From: Streptomyces cyaneus
GTDB lineage: Bacteria; Actinomycetota; Actinomycetes; Streptomycetales; Streptomycetaceae
Assembly (NCBI RefSeq): GCF_004028635.1
Contig: NZ_RQJW01000006.1
Location: 558,001 to 622,000 of the forward strand
Reading direction: 5' to 3'
DNA length: 64,000 nt
Shown here: positions 7,849 to 16,086 of the stretch, one piece after another
Layout of the letters: each line of letters starts with the position of its first letter
Position numbering within the stretch: position 1 is the first letter of the stretch
Position numbers and translations under genes: made by a program
The notes under the pieces: model-generated
What the model saw: the letters and a program-made list of their open reading frames with translations, nothing else
The model's database searches: none
What the model was told of the DNA's origin: nothing

Positions 7849-9288
7849 GTGACTCGGATCGTGATCATCGGTGGCGGACCCGGCGGATACGAGGCGGCCC
7901 TGGTGGCCGCCCAACTCGGCGCGGAGGTGACCGTCGTCGACTGCGACGGTCTGGGCGGGGCGTCGGTGCTCACCGACTGCGTGCCGTCGAAGACTCTTAT
8001 CGCCACGGCCGAGGTGATGACCACCTTCGATTCCTCGTACGAGGAGCTGGGGATCATCGTCGCCGACGACACGCCGCACATCGACACGCCCGCACGGGTG
8101 GTGGGCGTCGATCTGGGCAAGGTCAACCGGCGTGTCAAGCGGCTCGCGCTCGCCCAGTCCCACGACATCACCGCCTCCGTCACGCGTGCCGGCGCCCGGG
8201 TCCTGCGCGGCCGTGGCCGGCTGGAGGGCATGCAGGGCCTCGACGGCTCGCGCAAGGTCGTCGTCCGGGCCGCCGACGGCACCGAGGAGACCCTCACCGC
8301 CGACGCCGTCCTGATCGCCACCGGCGGTCACCCGCGCGAGGTGCCCGACGCCCAGCCCGACGGTGAGCGCATCCTCAACTGGACCCAGGTCTACGACCTC
8401 ACCGAGCTGCCCGAGGAGCTCATCGTGGTCGGCTCCGGTGTCACCGGTGCCGAGTTCGCCGGCGCCTATCAGGCGCTCGGGTCGCGGGTCACCCTCGTGT
8501 CGTCGCGGGACCGGGTGCTGCCGGGTGAGGACCCGGACGCCGCCGCCGTACTGGAGGACGTCTTCCGGCGCCGCGGCATGAACGTCATGGCCCGCTCGCG
8601 CGCCGCAGCCGCCAAGCGCGTCGGCGACCGGGTGGAGGTCACCCTCGCCGACGGGCGTGTCATCAGCGGCAGCCACTGCCTCATGGCCGTCGGCGCCATC
8701 CCGAACTCCGAGGGCATGGGCCTGGAGGAGGCCGGCGTCAAGCTGCGCGAGTCCGGGCACATCTGGACCGACAAGGTGTCCAGGACGACCGCGCCGGGCG
8801 TGTACGCCGCCGGTGACGTCACCGGCGTCTTCGCGCTGGCCTCGGTCGCGGCGATGCAGGGACGTATCGCCATGTACCACTTCCTGGGCGACGCGGTGGC
8901 CCCGCTGAACCTGAAGACAGTGTCCTCGAACGTCTTCACCGACCCCGAGATCGCCACCGTCGGCTACTCCCAGGCGGACGTGGACGGGGGCAAGATCGAC
9001 GCCCGGGTCGTCAAGCTGCCGCTGCTGCGCAACCCGCGCGCCAAGATGCAGGGCATCCGGGACGGCTTCGTCAAGATCTTCTGCCGTCCGGGTACGGGCA
9101 TCGTGGTCGGCGGTGTGGTCGTGGCGCCGCGCGCCTCGGAACTGATCCACCCGATCTCGATCGCGGTCGACAACAATCTGACGGTCGAACAGATCGCGAA
9201 CGCCTTCACCGTGTACCCCTCCCTTTCGGGGTCGATCGCCGAGGTGGCACGGCAGTTGCACACGAGGAAGGCCGGCGGCGAGATCTGA
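7849..9288 (+). CDS. LpdA-like FAD-dependent NAD(P)H:quinone reductase (not a true lipoamide dehydrogenase)
   Basis: A 479-residue pyridine nucleotide-disulfide oxidoreductase-fold flavoprotein. It has the N-terminal FAD motif (IVIIGGGPGGYEA), a second NAD-binding motif (VVGSGVTGAEFAG), the FAD-ribityl motif (APGVYAAGDVTG) and a dimerisation domain. Where lipoamide dehydrogenase has GGTCLNVGC this protein has GGASVLTDC, so the first redox cysteine is replaced. The C-terminal His-Glu pair is also missing (FTVYPSLSGS). That matches the mycobacterial LpdA (Rv3303c) quinone-reductase group. The GTG at 7849 is preferred: GACAAT ends 7 nt before it (leaderless pattern) and it matches the usual VTRIVIIGGG start. 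An ATG at 7840 is the alternative. Confidence 0.88.
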   Translation: MTRIVIIGGGPGGYEAALVAAQLGAEVTVVDCDGLGGASVLTDCVPSKTLIATAEVMTTFDSSYEELGIIVADDTPHIDTPARVVGVDLGKVNRRVKRLALAQSHDITASVTRAGARVLRGRGRLEGMQGLDGSRKVVVRAADGTEETLTADAVLIATGGHPREVPDAQPDGERILNWTQVYDLTELPEELIVVGSGVTGAEFAGAYQALGSRVTLVSSRDRVLPGEDPDAAAVLEDVFRRRGMNVMARSRAAAAKRVGDRVEVTLADGRVISGSHCLMAVGAIPNSEGMGLEEAGVKLRESGHIWTDKVSRTTAPGVYAAGDVTGVFALASVAAMQGRIAMYHFLGDAVAPLNLKTVSSNVFTDPEIATVGYSQADVDGGKIDARVVKLPLLRNPRAKMQGIRDGFVKIFCRPGTGIVVGGVVVAPRASELIHPISIAVDNNLTVEQIANAFTVYPSLSGSIAEVARQLHTRKAGGEI

Positions 9289-9298
9289 CGGCCAAAAC

Positions 9299-9325
9299 CA
9301 ACTCCTCGCTGGTCACGGGGAGTTG
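9299..9325 (+). terminator. Hairpin after the LpdA-like gene
   Basis: Inverted repeat CAACTCC (9299-9305) / GGAGTTG (9319-9325), starting 10 bp after the stop, with a 13-nt loop. It is a modest stem without a long T run, so it is a weak terminator candidate. Confidence 0.45.
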
Positions 9326-9418
9326 TCGAGCATGCGTACGGCATAGGCGGCGGGACTAGGCCCTATACCACTTCTCGCCCTTGCGTACGAACAACTTCTG
9401 TTATTCGGCGCAAACTGC

Positions 9419-9454
9419 TGAAACCAGACGGTCGTTGGGGTTACTGTCAGTTTC
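9419..9454 (+). promoter_or_regulatory. Leaderless promoter of the DeoR-family gene
   Basis: TGAAAC (9419-9424), a 17-nt spacer and TACTGT (9442-9447) lie 7 nt before the GTG at 9455. This fits a SigA/HrdB-type promoter whose transcript would start at or next to the start codon. No Shine-Dalgarno is visible. Confidence 0.5.
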
Positions 9455-10402
9455 GTGTTCGCTGCAGAACGTCGCCAATTGATCCTCGAAATGGTGCGAG
9501 CGAACGGGGCCGTGTCGCTCCGTGAGCTCGCCCGCGTCGTCCAGACCTCCGAAGTGACCGTACGGCGGGACGTGCGCGCACTGGAGGCAGAAGGACTCCT
9601 CGACCGCCGGCATGGCGGTGCGGTATTGCCGGGCGGGTTCACGCGGGAGTCCGGCTTTCCGCAGAAGTCACATCTCGCGACCGCCGAGAAGACGGCCATC
9701 GCCGACCTCGCCGCGAACTTCGTGGAAGAGGGCGAGGCGATCGTCGTCGGGGCGGGGACCACCACGCAGGAGCTGGCCCGCCGGCTCGCTCGCATCCCCG
9801 GACTGACCGTCGTCACCAACTCCCTGCTGGTGGCACAGGCGTTGGCCCATGCCAACCGGGTCGAGGTCGTGATGACCGGCGGCACGCTCCGCGGTTCGAA
9901 CTACGCGCTGGTGGGCAGCGGCGCCGAGCAGTCCCTGCAGGGGCTGCGGGTGTCGCGGGCCTTCATCTCCGGGAGCGGCCTCACCGCCGAGCGTGGGCTG
10001 TCCACGTCCAACATGCTCTCGGCGTCCGTCGACCGGGCGTTGGTGCAGGCGGCCGCGGAGGTCGTCGTCCTTGCCGACCATACGAAGCTCGGTACGGACA
10101 CCATGTTCCAGACGGTGCCCACGGAGGTCATCACACGGCTCGTCACCGATGATCCGCCGGCTCACGACGACCGCGCCCACACCGAGTTGCAGGCTCTGGC
10201 CGACCAGGGGGTGCAGATCGCCGTGGCCGGGGCGACCGGGAACCCGGGGGGTGACGAGGTCCCGGCGCGGCGGCGTGCTCTGCCGGGGCCGAGGCGGGGA
10301 CAGGCGCCGGCGCCCGGGTTGCGGTCCGCTGCGGCGGTGCTCGGGGAGCAGGGGCCGGCAGAGCGGGAGCGGGCCCGGGTTGCGGATTTGCGGCGGCGTT
10401 AG
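9455..10402 (+). CDS. DeoR-family transcriptional regulator
   Basis: A 315-residue DeoR/GlpR-type repressor. The N-terminal winged helix-turn-helix (about 5-60: RRQLILEMVRANGAVSLRELARVVQTSEVTVRRDVRALE) is followed by the sugar-phosphate-sensing isomerase-like domain (VVGAGTTTQELARRL, VVTNSLLVAQAL, VVMTGGTLRGSNYALVG, VLADHTKLG). The last ~50 residues are a Pro/Arg-rich tail of low complexity. Family members usually bind a phosphorylated sugar and repress sugar or nucleoside catabolic genes. It lies 2.3 kb from the phosphorylase gene and might act on the CTACGCGCGTAG sites, although DeoR-family sites are often direct repeats, so this is only a suggestion. Confidence 0.9.
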   Translation: MFAAERRQLILEMVRANGAVSLRELARVVQTSEVTVRRDVRALEAEGLLDRRHGGAVLPGGFTRESGFPQKSHLATAEKTAIADLAANFVEEGEAIVVGAGTTTQELARRLARIPGLTVVTNSLLVAQALAHANRVEVVMTGGTLRGSNYALVGSGAEQSLQGLRVSRAFISGSGLTAERGLSTSNMLSASVDRALVQAAAEVVVLADHTKLGTDTMFQTVPTEVITRLVTDDPPAHDDRAHTELQALADQGVQIAVAGATGNPGGDEVPARRRALPGPRRGQAPAPGLRSAAAVLGEQGPAERERARVADLRRR

Positions 10403-10439
10403 GCTCGCCGTTCGCCTATTCGCCGTAGGAGGTTGTGGT

Positions 10440-10516
10440 GGTGCGCGAGTGCCGGTTGTTTGTGGCTTGTCGCGCCCACGCGGCGGAGCCGCATATCGAT
10501 ACAGCCCCGCGCCCCT
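10440..10516. repeat. Short dispersed intergenic repeat
   Basis: The gap between the DeoR and TetR genes holds the phrase TTGTCGCGCCCACGCGGCGG followed by AGCCGCATATCG and CCCCGCGCCCCTT. It resembles the intergenic repeat type seen at 19939-19995 and 29602-29650. It may act as a bidirectional terminator between these convergent genes. Confidence 0.45.
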
Positions 10517-11085
10517 TAAGTCGGCTTGAGTCCCCGCAACGTCAAGTGCAGCAGTCTGTCCGCCAGGCCCGGGTCTCCCGGTGTTTCCTCCGCCGCCAAT
10601 GCGATTGCGTGGGTGAGTTGGAGGAGGTCGGTGATCGCCACGCCCTCCCGGACCGCGCCCGCTTCCTGCGCCCGTGCCAGCAGCGCTCCGCCCGCCTCCC
10701 TGATCGGGCCGCTGCACTGGGCCAGGGCCGAGGTGTTGTCGTACGAGACGGACATCAGGGACCTGGCCAGGCCGCGGTACTCGCCCGCATGGGTGACCAT
10801 CGCGCGCAGCCACGTCACCAGGGCCGCGCATGGCTCCGGGGTGTCGAGGAGTTCTCGGGAGCGGGTCAGGAGGTCGCCGACCGCGTCCTCGAAGACCGCG
10901 CTCAGCAAGGCGTCGCGGTTGGGGAAGTGGCGGTACAGCGTGCCGATTCCGACGCCCGCGCGGCGGGCCACGTCCTCCAGGGACGCGTCCGTGCCGCGTT
11001 CGGCGAAGGCGGAGCGGGCCTCGGTGACCAGACGCTCGTAGTTGCGGCGGGCATCGGCGCGCATGCCTGCCGGCGGCCGGGCCAT
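10516..11085 (-). CDS. TetR-family transcriptional regulator
   Basis: A 189-residue TetR-type repressor. The N-terminal HTH (about 8-55) contains ARSAFAERGTDASLEDVARRAGVGIGTLYRHFPNRDALL, which is typical of the family; the C-terminal ligand domain ends in DRLLHLTLRGLKP. The ATG at 11085 is preferred over an in-frame start at 11148 because AGGTG lies 7-8 nt upstream and the family N-terminus begins there. It follows accA2 on the same strand, separated by a terminator, so it is probably its own unit. The target and ligand are unknown. Confidence 0.9.
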   Translation of the reverse strand: MARPPAGMRADARRNYERLVTEARSAFAERGTDASLEDVARRAGVGIGTLYRHFPNRDALLSAVFEDAVGDLLTRSRELLDTPEPCAALVTWLRAMVTHAGEYRGLARSLMSVSYDNTSALAQCSGPIREAGGALLARAQEAGAVREGVAITDLLQLTHAIALAAEETPGDPGLADRLLHLTLRGLKPT

Positions 11086-11155
11086 GGGGTTCACCTGCCC
11101 TTCCTTCACTCGTTCCGTGGGCTCAGCATGCCATCGGCCGCCGGACACCGAGAAA

Positions 11156-11197
11156 GAGGCGCCCGGTGGGCTGATCGCTCAGTCCACCGGGCGCCTC
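11156..11197 (-). terminator. Intrinsic terminator of accA2
   Basis: A 14-bp perfect stem (GAGGCGCCCGGTGG at 11156-11169 with CCACCGGGCGCCTC at 11184-11197). On the minus strand it is followed by TTTCTC. It lies 16 bp after the accA2 stop. Confidence 0.8.
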
Positions 11198-11212
11198 AGG
11201 ACGTCGTACGGC

Positions 11213-12985
11213 TCAGTCCTTGATCTCGCAGATCGCCGCGCCGGAGGTGAGGGAGGCGCCGACCTCGGCGGACAGGCCCTTGACGGTGCCGGACTTGTGC
11301 GCGTTCAGCGGCTGTTCCATCTTCATCGCCTCGAGGACGACGATCAGGTCGCCTTCCTTGACCTCCTGGCCCTCCTCGACGGCCACCTTGACGATGGTGC
11401 CCTGCATCGGGGAGGCGAGGGTGTCGCCGGAGGCCGCGGGGCCGGACTTCTTGGCCGCGCGCCGCTTGGGCTTGGCGCCGGCGGCGAGGCCGGTGCGGGC
11501 CAGGGTCATGCCGAGGGAGGCCGGCAGGGAGACCTCCAGGCGCTTGCCGCCGACCTCGACGACGACCGTCTCACGACCGGCTTCCTCGTCCGCCTCGGTG
11601 TCGGCGGGCGCGGCGAAGGGCTTGATGTCGTTGACGAACTCGGTCTCGATCCAGCGGGTGTGGACCGTGAACGGCTCGCTGGAGCCGGTCAGTTCCGGCG
11701 CGAACGCCGGGTCCTGCACCACCGCGCGGTGGAACGGGATCGCCGTGGCCATGCCCTCGACCTGGAACTCCGCCAGCGCACGGGCCGCGCGCTGCAACGC
11801 CTGCTCGCGGGTGGCGCCGGTGACGATCAGCTTGGCCAGCAGGGAGTCCCAGGCCGGGCCGATCACGCTGCCGGACTCGACGCCCGCGTCCAGGCGGACG
11901 CCCGGACCCGACGGCGCGGAGAACGTGGTGACCGTGCCAGGGGCGGGCAGGAAGTTGCGGCCCGGGTCTTCGCCGTTGATACGGAACTCGAAGGAATGGC
12001 CGCGCAGCGGCGGGTCGTCGTAGCCGAGGGCTTCGCCGTCGGCGATGCGGAACATCTCGCGCACCAGGTCGATGCCGGCGACCTCTTCGGTGACCGGGTG
12101 CTCGACCTGCAGGCGGGTGTTGACCTCCAGGAAGGAGATCGTGCCGTCGAGGCCGACGAGGAACTCCACCGTGCCGGCGCCGACGTAGCCGGCCTCCTTC
12201 AGGATCGCCTTGGAGGAGGAGTACAGCTCGGCGACCTGCTCGTCCGAGAGGAACGGCGCGGGGGCCTCCTCGACCAGCTTCTGGTGCCGGCGCTGCAGCG
12301 AGCAGTCACGCGTCGAGACGACCACGACGTTGCCGTGGGAGTCGGCCAGGCACTGGGTCTCCACGTGCCGCGGCTTGTCGAGGTAGCGCTCGACGAAGCA
12401 CTCGCCGCGGCCGAAGGCGGCGACGGCCTCGCGGACCGCGGAGTCGTACAGCTCCGGCACCTCTTCGAGCGTGCGGGCGACCTTCAGGCCGCGGCCGCCG
12501 CCGCCGAACGCGGCCTTGATGGCGATCGGCAGGCCGTGCTCCTCGGCGAAGGCGACGACTTCCTCGGCCCCGGAGACGGGGTCGGGGGTGCCGGCCACGA
12601 GCGGGGCGCCGGCCCGCTGGGCGATGTGCCGGGCGGCGACCTTGTCGCCGAGGTCGCGGATGGCCTGCGGCGGCGGGCCGATCCAGATCAGACCGGCGTC
12701 CAGAACGGCCTGGGCGAAGTCGGCGTTCTCGGAGAGGAAGCCGTAGCCGGGGTGGATCGCGTCCGCCCCGGATTCACGCGCGGCGTTCAGCACCTTGTCG
12801 ATGTCCAGGTAGCTGGTGGCCGGAGTGTCACCGCCCAGGGCGAACGCCTCATCCGCGGCGCGGACATGCAGAGCGTCCCGGTCCGGGTCGGCATAGACGG
12901 CCACGCTCGCGATCCCGGCGTCCCGGCAGGCCCGGGCCACGCGGACAGCGATTTCGCCACGGTTGGCGATGAGCACCTTGCGCAC
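11213..12985 (-). CDS. accA2: Acetyl/propionyl-CoA carboxylase biotinylated alpha subunit
   Basis: Biotin carboxylase plus biotin carboxyl carrier protein in one 590-residue chain, the length known for S. coelicolor AccA2. The N-terminus RKVLIANRGEIAVRVARACRDAG starts the carboxylase; ATP-grasp motifs include AFGGGGRGLK, HVETQ and FLEVNTRLQVEHPVTE. The C-terminal BCCP domain has VLEAMKMEQP, whose Lys is biotinylated. It fixes CO2 on biotin and hands it to a beta subunit such as PccB (16087-17700), giving malonyl-CoA or methylmalonyl-CoA for fatty acid and polyketide synthesis. The GTG at 12985 is chosen because AAGGAGGGAG lies upstream; the open frame to 13039 is non-conserved. TAAACT near 13010 may be the -10 box. 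Confidence 0.95.
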   Translation of the reverse strand: MRKVLIANRGEIAVRVARACRDAGIASVAVYADPDRDALHVRAADEAFALGGDTPATSYLDIDKVLNAARESGADAIHPGYGFLSENADFAQAVLDAGLIWIGPPPQAIRDLGDKVAARHIAQRAGAPLVAGTPDPVSGAEEVVAFAEEHGLPIAIKAAFGGGGRGLKVARTLEEVPELYDSAVREAVAAFGRGECFVERYLDKPRHVETQCLADSHGNVVVVSTRDCSLQRRHQKLVEEAPAPFLSDEQVAELYSSSKAILKEAGYVGAGTVEFLVGLDGTISFLEVNTRLQVEHPVTEEVAGIDLVREMFRIADGEALGYDDPPLRGHSFEFRINGEDPGRNFLPAPGTVTTFSAPSGPGVRLDAGVESGSVIGPAWDSLLAKLIVTGATREQALQRAARALAEFQVEGMATAIPFHRAVVQDPAFAPELTGSSEPFTVHTRWIETEFVNDIKPFAAPADTEADEEAGRETVVVEVGGKRLEVSLPASLGMTLARTGLAAGAKPKRRAAKKSGPAASGDTLASPMQGTIVKVAVEEGQEVKEGDLIVVLEAMKMEQPLNAHKSGTVKGLSAEVGASLTSGAAICEIKD

Positions 12986-13348
12986 GATTGAGGCTCCCTC
13001 CTTGAAACAAGCCGAGTTTAGGGACTGCCGACACGCCACATCGACCCGTCCCCAGTGGTGAGCTTGCCCACACGGAGCGTGATTCCAGGCTCGCTCGACC
13101 TGCGAAATCCCATGTCGCGCCTCGGCACGCAGGTCTCTTCCCGGAAACCCTAGCCCTCCGCTGTGGTCAAGGTCTCTGTCATCACGTGCTGCGGGCCACT
13201 CGGTTTCTTTGTGGAATCCCTACGAATGGCCCAATGATTCTTTGCTGTCGCCCGAACCCTTGTCCCGGGGTTTACCCGTTAGTAGCGTTCGCGATGTCTC
13301 GTACGTACTTGGGGTAACAGCGCGGAGCTCGGAAGTGGGTGGGGACCG
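12986..13348. other. 363-bp divergent intergenic region (accA2 / membrane protein)
   Basis: No convincing gene. It holds the accA2 ribosome-binding site (AAGGAGGG) and a TAAACT -10 candidate on the minus strand. On the right side, CGGGGTTTACCCGTTAGTAGCG precedes the gene starting at 13349. Base composition is lower in G+C than the flanks around 13150-13260, as expected for promoters. Confidence 0.5.
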
Positions 13349-13855
13349 GTGGTACGCAGGCCGGTGGCGTGGGTGGTGGCGGTCGTGCTCTTCGTCGAGG
13401 GGCTCGGCGTCGCGGCGCTGCAGTGGTTTCTCGGCGTCGTCGTCGATCGGCAGGACATGTCCTTGGCGGGCCTGGACCCTGACGTGATGTCGATGTCCTC
13501 GAAGATCGGCGGCCTGGTCTTCGGCGCCTACTTCGCGCTGTGCGGGCTGGTCGCCCTGCTCGTGGCCGTGCGCGACCGCGCCCCGGCCGGCTTCGGGCGC
13601 ATCCTGCTCATCAGCGCGGCCGTGGTGCACGGGCTGCTGGGCGCGTTCGCCTGGGGGCTGGTGGGCTGGACGGCGTTCCTGTTCATGGTCGTCGTACTAG
13701 GCCTGATAGTGCTGCTGCTGATGACGTACGACGCCCAGGGCACGCCCACCTCCGAGGAGCCCGCCGACGCCGCTCCCGACGGGGGCAAGGGCGGCGACGG
13801 CTCCCCTGCGGGCGGTTCCCCGGTCACCCCTCCGCCGGCGCCCACAACTCCGTGA
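13349..13855 (+). CDS. Four-helix integral membrane protein of unknown function
   Basis: A 168-residue protein with four predicted helices (about residues 6-27, 50-72, 83-104 and 107-127). A Pro/Gly/Asp-rich cytoplasmic tail follows (EEPADAAPDGGKGGDGSPAGG). The GTG at 13349 has GGTGGGGA about 8 nt upstream. I do not recognise a family beyond 'actinobacterial membrane protein next to acyl-CoA carboxylase'. Its 3' end overlaps the convergent maf gene by 32 bp. Confidence 0.78.
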   Translation: MVRRPVAWVVAVVLFVEGLGVAALQWFLGVVVDRQDMSLAGLDPDVMSMSSKIGGLVFGAYFALCGLVALLVAVRDRAPAGFGRILLISAAVVHGLLGAFAWGLVGWTAFLFMVVVLGLIVLLLMTYDAQGTPTSEEPADAAPDGGKGGDGSPAGGSPVTPPPAPTTP

Positions 13856-14444
13856 TGCCGATGCCCAGTTGGCTCAGCAGTCGCCGCACCAGCGGCAGGC
13901 TGATGCCGATCACATTGCCGTGGTCGCCGTCGATGCCGTCGATGAACGGGGCCGAGCGGCCGTCGAGGGTGAACGCCCCGGCGACGTAGAGGGGTTCGCC
14001 GGAGGCGACGTACGCGGCGATCTCCTCGTCGGTCGGCTCGCCGAAGCGGACGACCGTGGAGGCGGTGGCGGAGGTGTAGCGGCCGGTTGCGGTGTCGTAG
14101 ACGCAGTGGCCGGTCTGCAGTGTGCCCGCGCGGCCGCGCATCGACTTCCAGCGGGCCGTGGCCTCCTCGGCGTCGGCCGGCTTGCCCAGGGCCTCGCCGT
14201 CCAGGTCGAGGACAGAGTCGCAGCCGATCACGATCGCGCCCTTGACCTCCGGCTTCGCCGCCACGACGGAGGCCTTCGCCTCGGCCAGGGCAAGCGCCAG
14301 CTCGGCGGGGGTGGGCGCGGTGACGGCGTCCTCGTCGACGCCGCTCACGATGACCTCGGGGTCCAGCCCGGCCTGGCGGAGCAGATTGAGCCGGGCGGGG
14401 GACTGGGAGGCGAGGACGAGTCGGCGGCGCGGCTGATCAGTCAT
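13824..14444 (-). CDS. Maf-family nucleoside triphosphate pyrophosphatase
   Basis: A 206-residue Maf/HAM1-like house-cleaning enzyme that hydrolyses non-canonical or modified nucleoside triphosphates to monophosphates. The N-terminal LVLASQSPARLNLLRQAGL is the family signature; VIGCDSVLDLDGEALGKP and TGHCVYD(T) are the substrate and metal segments. The C-terminal DGIDGDHGNVIGISLPLVRRLL is also characteristic. It was historically called a septum-formation inhibitor. It lies 31 bp downstream of mmpB on the same strand, so they may be co-transcribed with the upstream small gene. Confidence 0.92.
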   Translation of the reverse strand: MTDQPRRRLVLASQSPARLNLLRQAGLDPEVIVSGVDEDAVTAPTPAELALALAEAKASVVAAKPEVKGAIVIGCDSVLDLDGEALGKPADAEEATARWKSMRGRAGTLQTGHCVYDTATGRYTSATASTVVRFGEPTDEEIAAYVASGEPLYVAGAFTLDGRSAPFIDGIDGDHGNVIGISLPLVRRLLSQLGIGITELWAPAEG

Positions 14445-14475
14445 GCGGTCAGCGTATCGGCGTGCCCGGCCGGGC

Positions 14476-14604
14476 TCACCTCAGCCCGAGCACGATCATC
14501 GCGAGCACCATGGCCAGCGCCATGAGAACGCCCAGCCGCCGCAACATCTCCTGCATGTCGCGCAGTTCCTTGGGCGGCTCGTTCTCGGGGTCGGACCACA
14601 GCAT
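14476..14604 (-). CDS. mmpB: Morphogenic membrane protein MmpB (42 residues)
   Basis: A tiny gene found by translating the minus strand: MLWSDPENEPPKELRDMQEM, then LRRLGVLMALAMVLAMIVLG and LR. The N-terminal half is charged and amphipathic; the C-terminal half is one hydrophobic helix. The sequence and place match the protein I know as MmpB in Streptomyces annotations, implicated in hyphal morphogenesis. GGAAGG directly precedes the ATG at 14604, which is too close to serve it; an in-frame ATG at 14613 (MEG extension) is an alternative start. It sits just upstream of maf on the same strand. Confidence 0.75.
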   Translation of the reverse strand: MLWSDPENEPPKELRDMQEMLRRLGVLMALAMVLAMIVLGLR

Positions 14605-14640
14605 GCCTTCCATCGTCGATCGGGGGTCCGGGGCGGCGCC

Positions 14641-14656
14641 TGAGTACGCATACTCA
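14641..14656. promoter_or_regulatory. Inverted repeat TGAGTA-CGCA-TACTCA before the SGNH esterase gene
   Basis: Arms TGAGTA (14641-14646) and TACTCA (14651-14656) flank a 4-bp centre, about 70 bp upstream of the ATG at 14728. TACGGT at 14678-14683 is a possible -10 box, so the repeat would sit at or just upstream of the -35 region. It is a probable regulator-binding site (inference); it may also serve the divergent mmpB. Confidence 0.45.
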
Positions 14657-14727
14657 ACTTTCCCGCAAACGGTGCTACGGTCCCTTTAGTTAAAGGTGCT
14701 TCAGTTCCGTTTGGAGGATGTGCTGCC

Positions 14728-15858
14728 ATGTTCACGGCTTCCTGGACCGCGTCACCTCAGCTGCCCGGCGAGGGCTTCACACCCAACTGGTCCCGCGAGG
14801 GCTTCTGGCGCCAGTCGCTGCGGCAGGTCGTACGGCTGTCGGCGGGCGGTGACCGGGTGCGGGTGCGGCTGTCCAACGCGTACGGCACCTCGCCCGTGCG
14901 CCTCGCGGGCGCGAGCGTGGGGCGTACGGCCGTCGGAGCCGCCGTGGAGCCGGAGTCGCTCACGCGGCTCACCTTCGGGGGCGCAGACGAGGCCCGGATA
15001 CCGGCGCGTGAGGAGATCGTCAGCGATGACGTCCCGCTCGCCGTCGTCGCCGGGGAGTCGTTGACCGTGACCCTGTACTTCGACGCCGCGACCGGGCCCG
15101 CGACCTTCCACGCGCAGGCGTTCACGGCCGGCTACCGGGGCGAGGGCGATCTGTCGGCGGAGGTGGGCGGCGAGGGCTTCGACGCGGTCACCGAGTCCTG
15201 GTACTTCCTGTCGGCCGTGGAGGTCGACGCCGGCCGTGCGGACGCCGTCGCCCTCTTCGGCGACTCGATCACGGACGGGTTCGGCTCGACGGTGGGTGCG
15301 GACCGGCGCTGGTCCGACGCGCTCGCCGGGCGCACGGGGCGGCCGGTCCTCAACGCGGGGATCGGCGGGAATCTGCTGCTCAACGACTCGGCCTGGTACG
15401 GCGAGAAGGGCGTCCACCGGTTGCGCCGGGACGTCCTCGACCGGCCCGGCGTGGACACCCTCGTCGTCCTGCTCGGCCTCAACGACATCGGGTTCGGCGA
15501 GACGGACGAGCAGCCGACGTACAAACCGGCGCCGGTGGTGGAGGCGGAGGAACTCGTCGCCGGGCACCGGGAGTTGATACGCCAGGGCAGGGCGGCCGGG
15601 CTGACGGTGGTCGGCTGCACGCTGCTGCCGTTCGGGGGCTCGGACCACTGGGGCGAGCATGCGGCCAAGGTGAGCCACGAGCTGAACGAATGGATTCGCT
15701 GCTCGGGAGAGTACGACGCGGTGGTGGACCTCAACCGGGCGCTGGCCGATCCGGCGGATCCGGATCGGCTGCGGCCGGCGTACGACTTCGGCGATCACCT
15801 GCACCCGAATGACGCGGGGTACGAGGTGATGGCCGAAGTCCTGGCGGCGACCCTCTGA
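14728..15858 (+). CDS. SGNH/GDSL-family esterase or lipase
   Basis: A 376-residue two-domain hydrolase. Residues ~1-160 form a beta-sandwich-like N-terminal domain (RQVVRLSAGGDRVRVRLSNAYG). Residues ~165-376 form the SGNH domain with block I ALFGDSITDGFG (Ser nucleophile), block II NAGIGGN, block III LGLNDIG and block V DHLHPNDAGY (Asp/His). There is no signal peptide, so it looks intracellular or non-classically exported. GGAGG lies 11 nt before the ATG. It is likely a carbohydrate or lipid esterase; the substrate is unknown. It ends one base before the convergent pccE gene. Confidence 0.9.
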   Translation: MFTASWTASPQLPGEGFTPNWSREGFWRQSLRQVVRLSAGGDRVRVRLSNAYGTSPVRLAGASVGRTAVGAAVEPESLTRLTFGGADEARIPAREEIVSDDVPLAVVAGESLTVTLYFDAATGPATFHAQAFTAGYRGEGDLSAEVGGEGFDAVTESWYFLSAVEVDAGRADAVALFGDSITDGFGSTVGADRRWSDALAGRTGRPVLNAGIGGNLLLNDSAWYGEKGVHRLRRDVLDRPGVDTLVVLLGLNDIGFGETDEQPTYKPAPVVEAEELVAGHRELIRQGRAAGLTVVGCTLLPFGGSDHWGEHAAKVSHELNEWIRCSGEYDAVVDLNRALADPADPDRLRPAYDFGDHLHPNDAGYEVMAEVLAATL

Positions 15859-15859
15859 C

Positions 15860-16069
15860 TTAACCGGGCCAGTACGTGCGCGCCCACGTCGACGGCCCCG
15901 GCTGCGGCAGCCGGTGTGAGGCGATGCGGGACGGGTCCGACCACCCGTCCCGCGGCTTGGGTGCGCCGGACGGCGTGGCTGCTGCCGCCGCGGCGCGGGC
16001 GCGGACCACCGCCAGTGCGGCGGCCAGCTCCTCCGGTGTCGGGTTGCCCCGTAGGACCTTGATGTTCAT
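15860..16069 (-). CDS. pccE: Acyl-CoA carboxylase epsilon subunit
   Basis: A 69-residue protein with the ACC-epsilon signature: a short beta strand MNIKVLRGNPTPEELAAALAV, an Ala-rich helix and a C-terminal SxWxR-like tail (GPSTWARTYWPG). In Streptomyces the epsilon subunit binds the beta subunit and stimulates the holoenzyme. It lies 17 bp downstream of pccB on the same strand, as expected for pccB-pccE. The extreme Ala run makes it easy to miss, but placement and N-terminus make the call firm. Confidence 0.88.
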   Translation of the reverse strand: MNIKVLRGNPTPEELAAALAVVRARAAAAAATPSGAPKPRDGWSDPSRIASHRLPQPGPSTWARTYWPG

Positions 16070-16086
16070 GGCGGCTCCCAGCAGGC

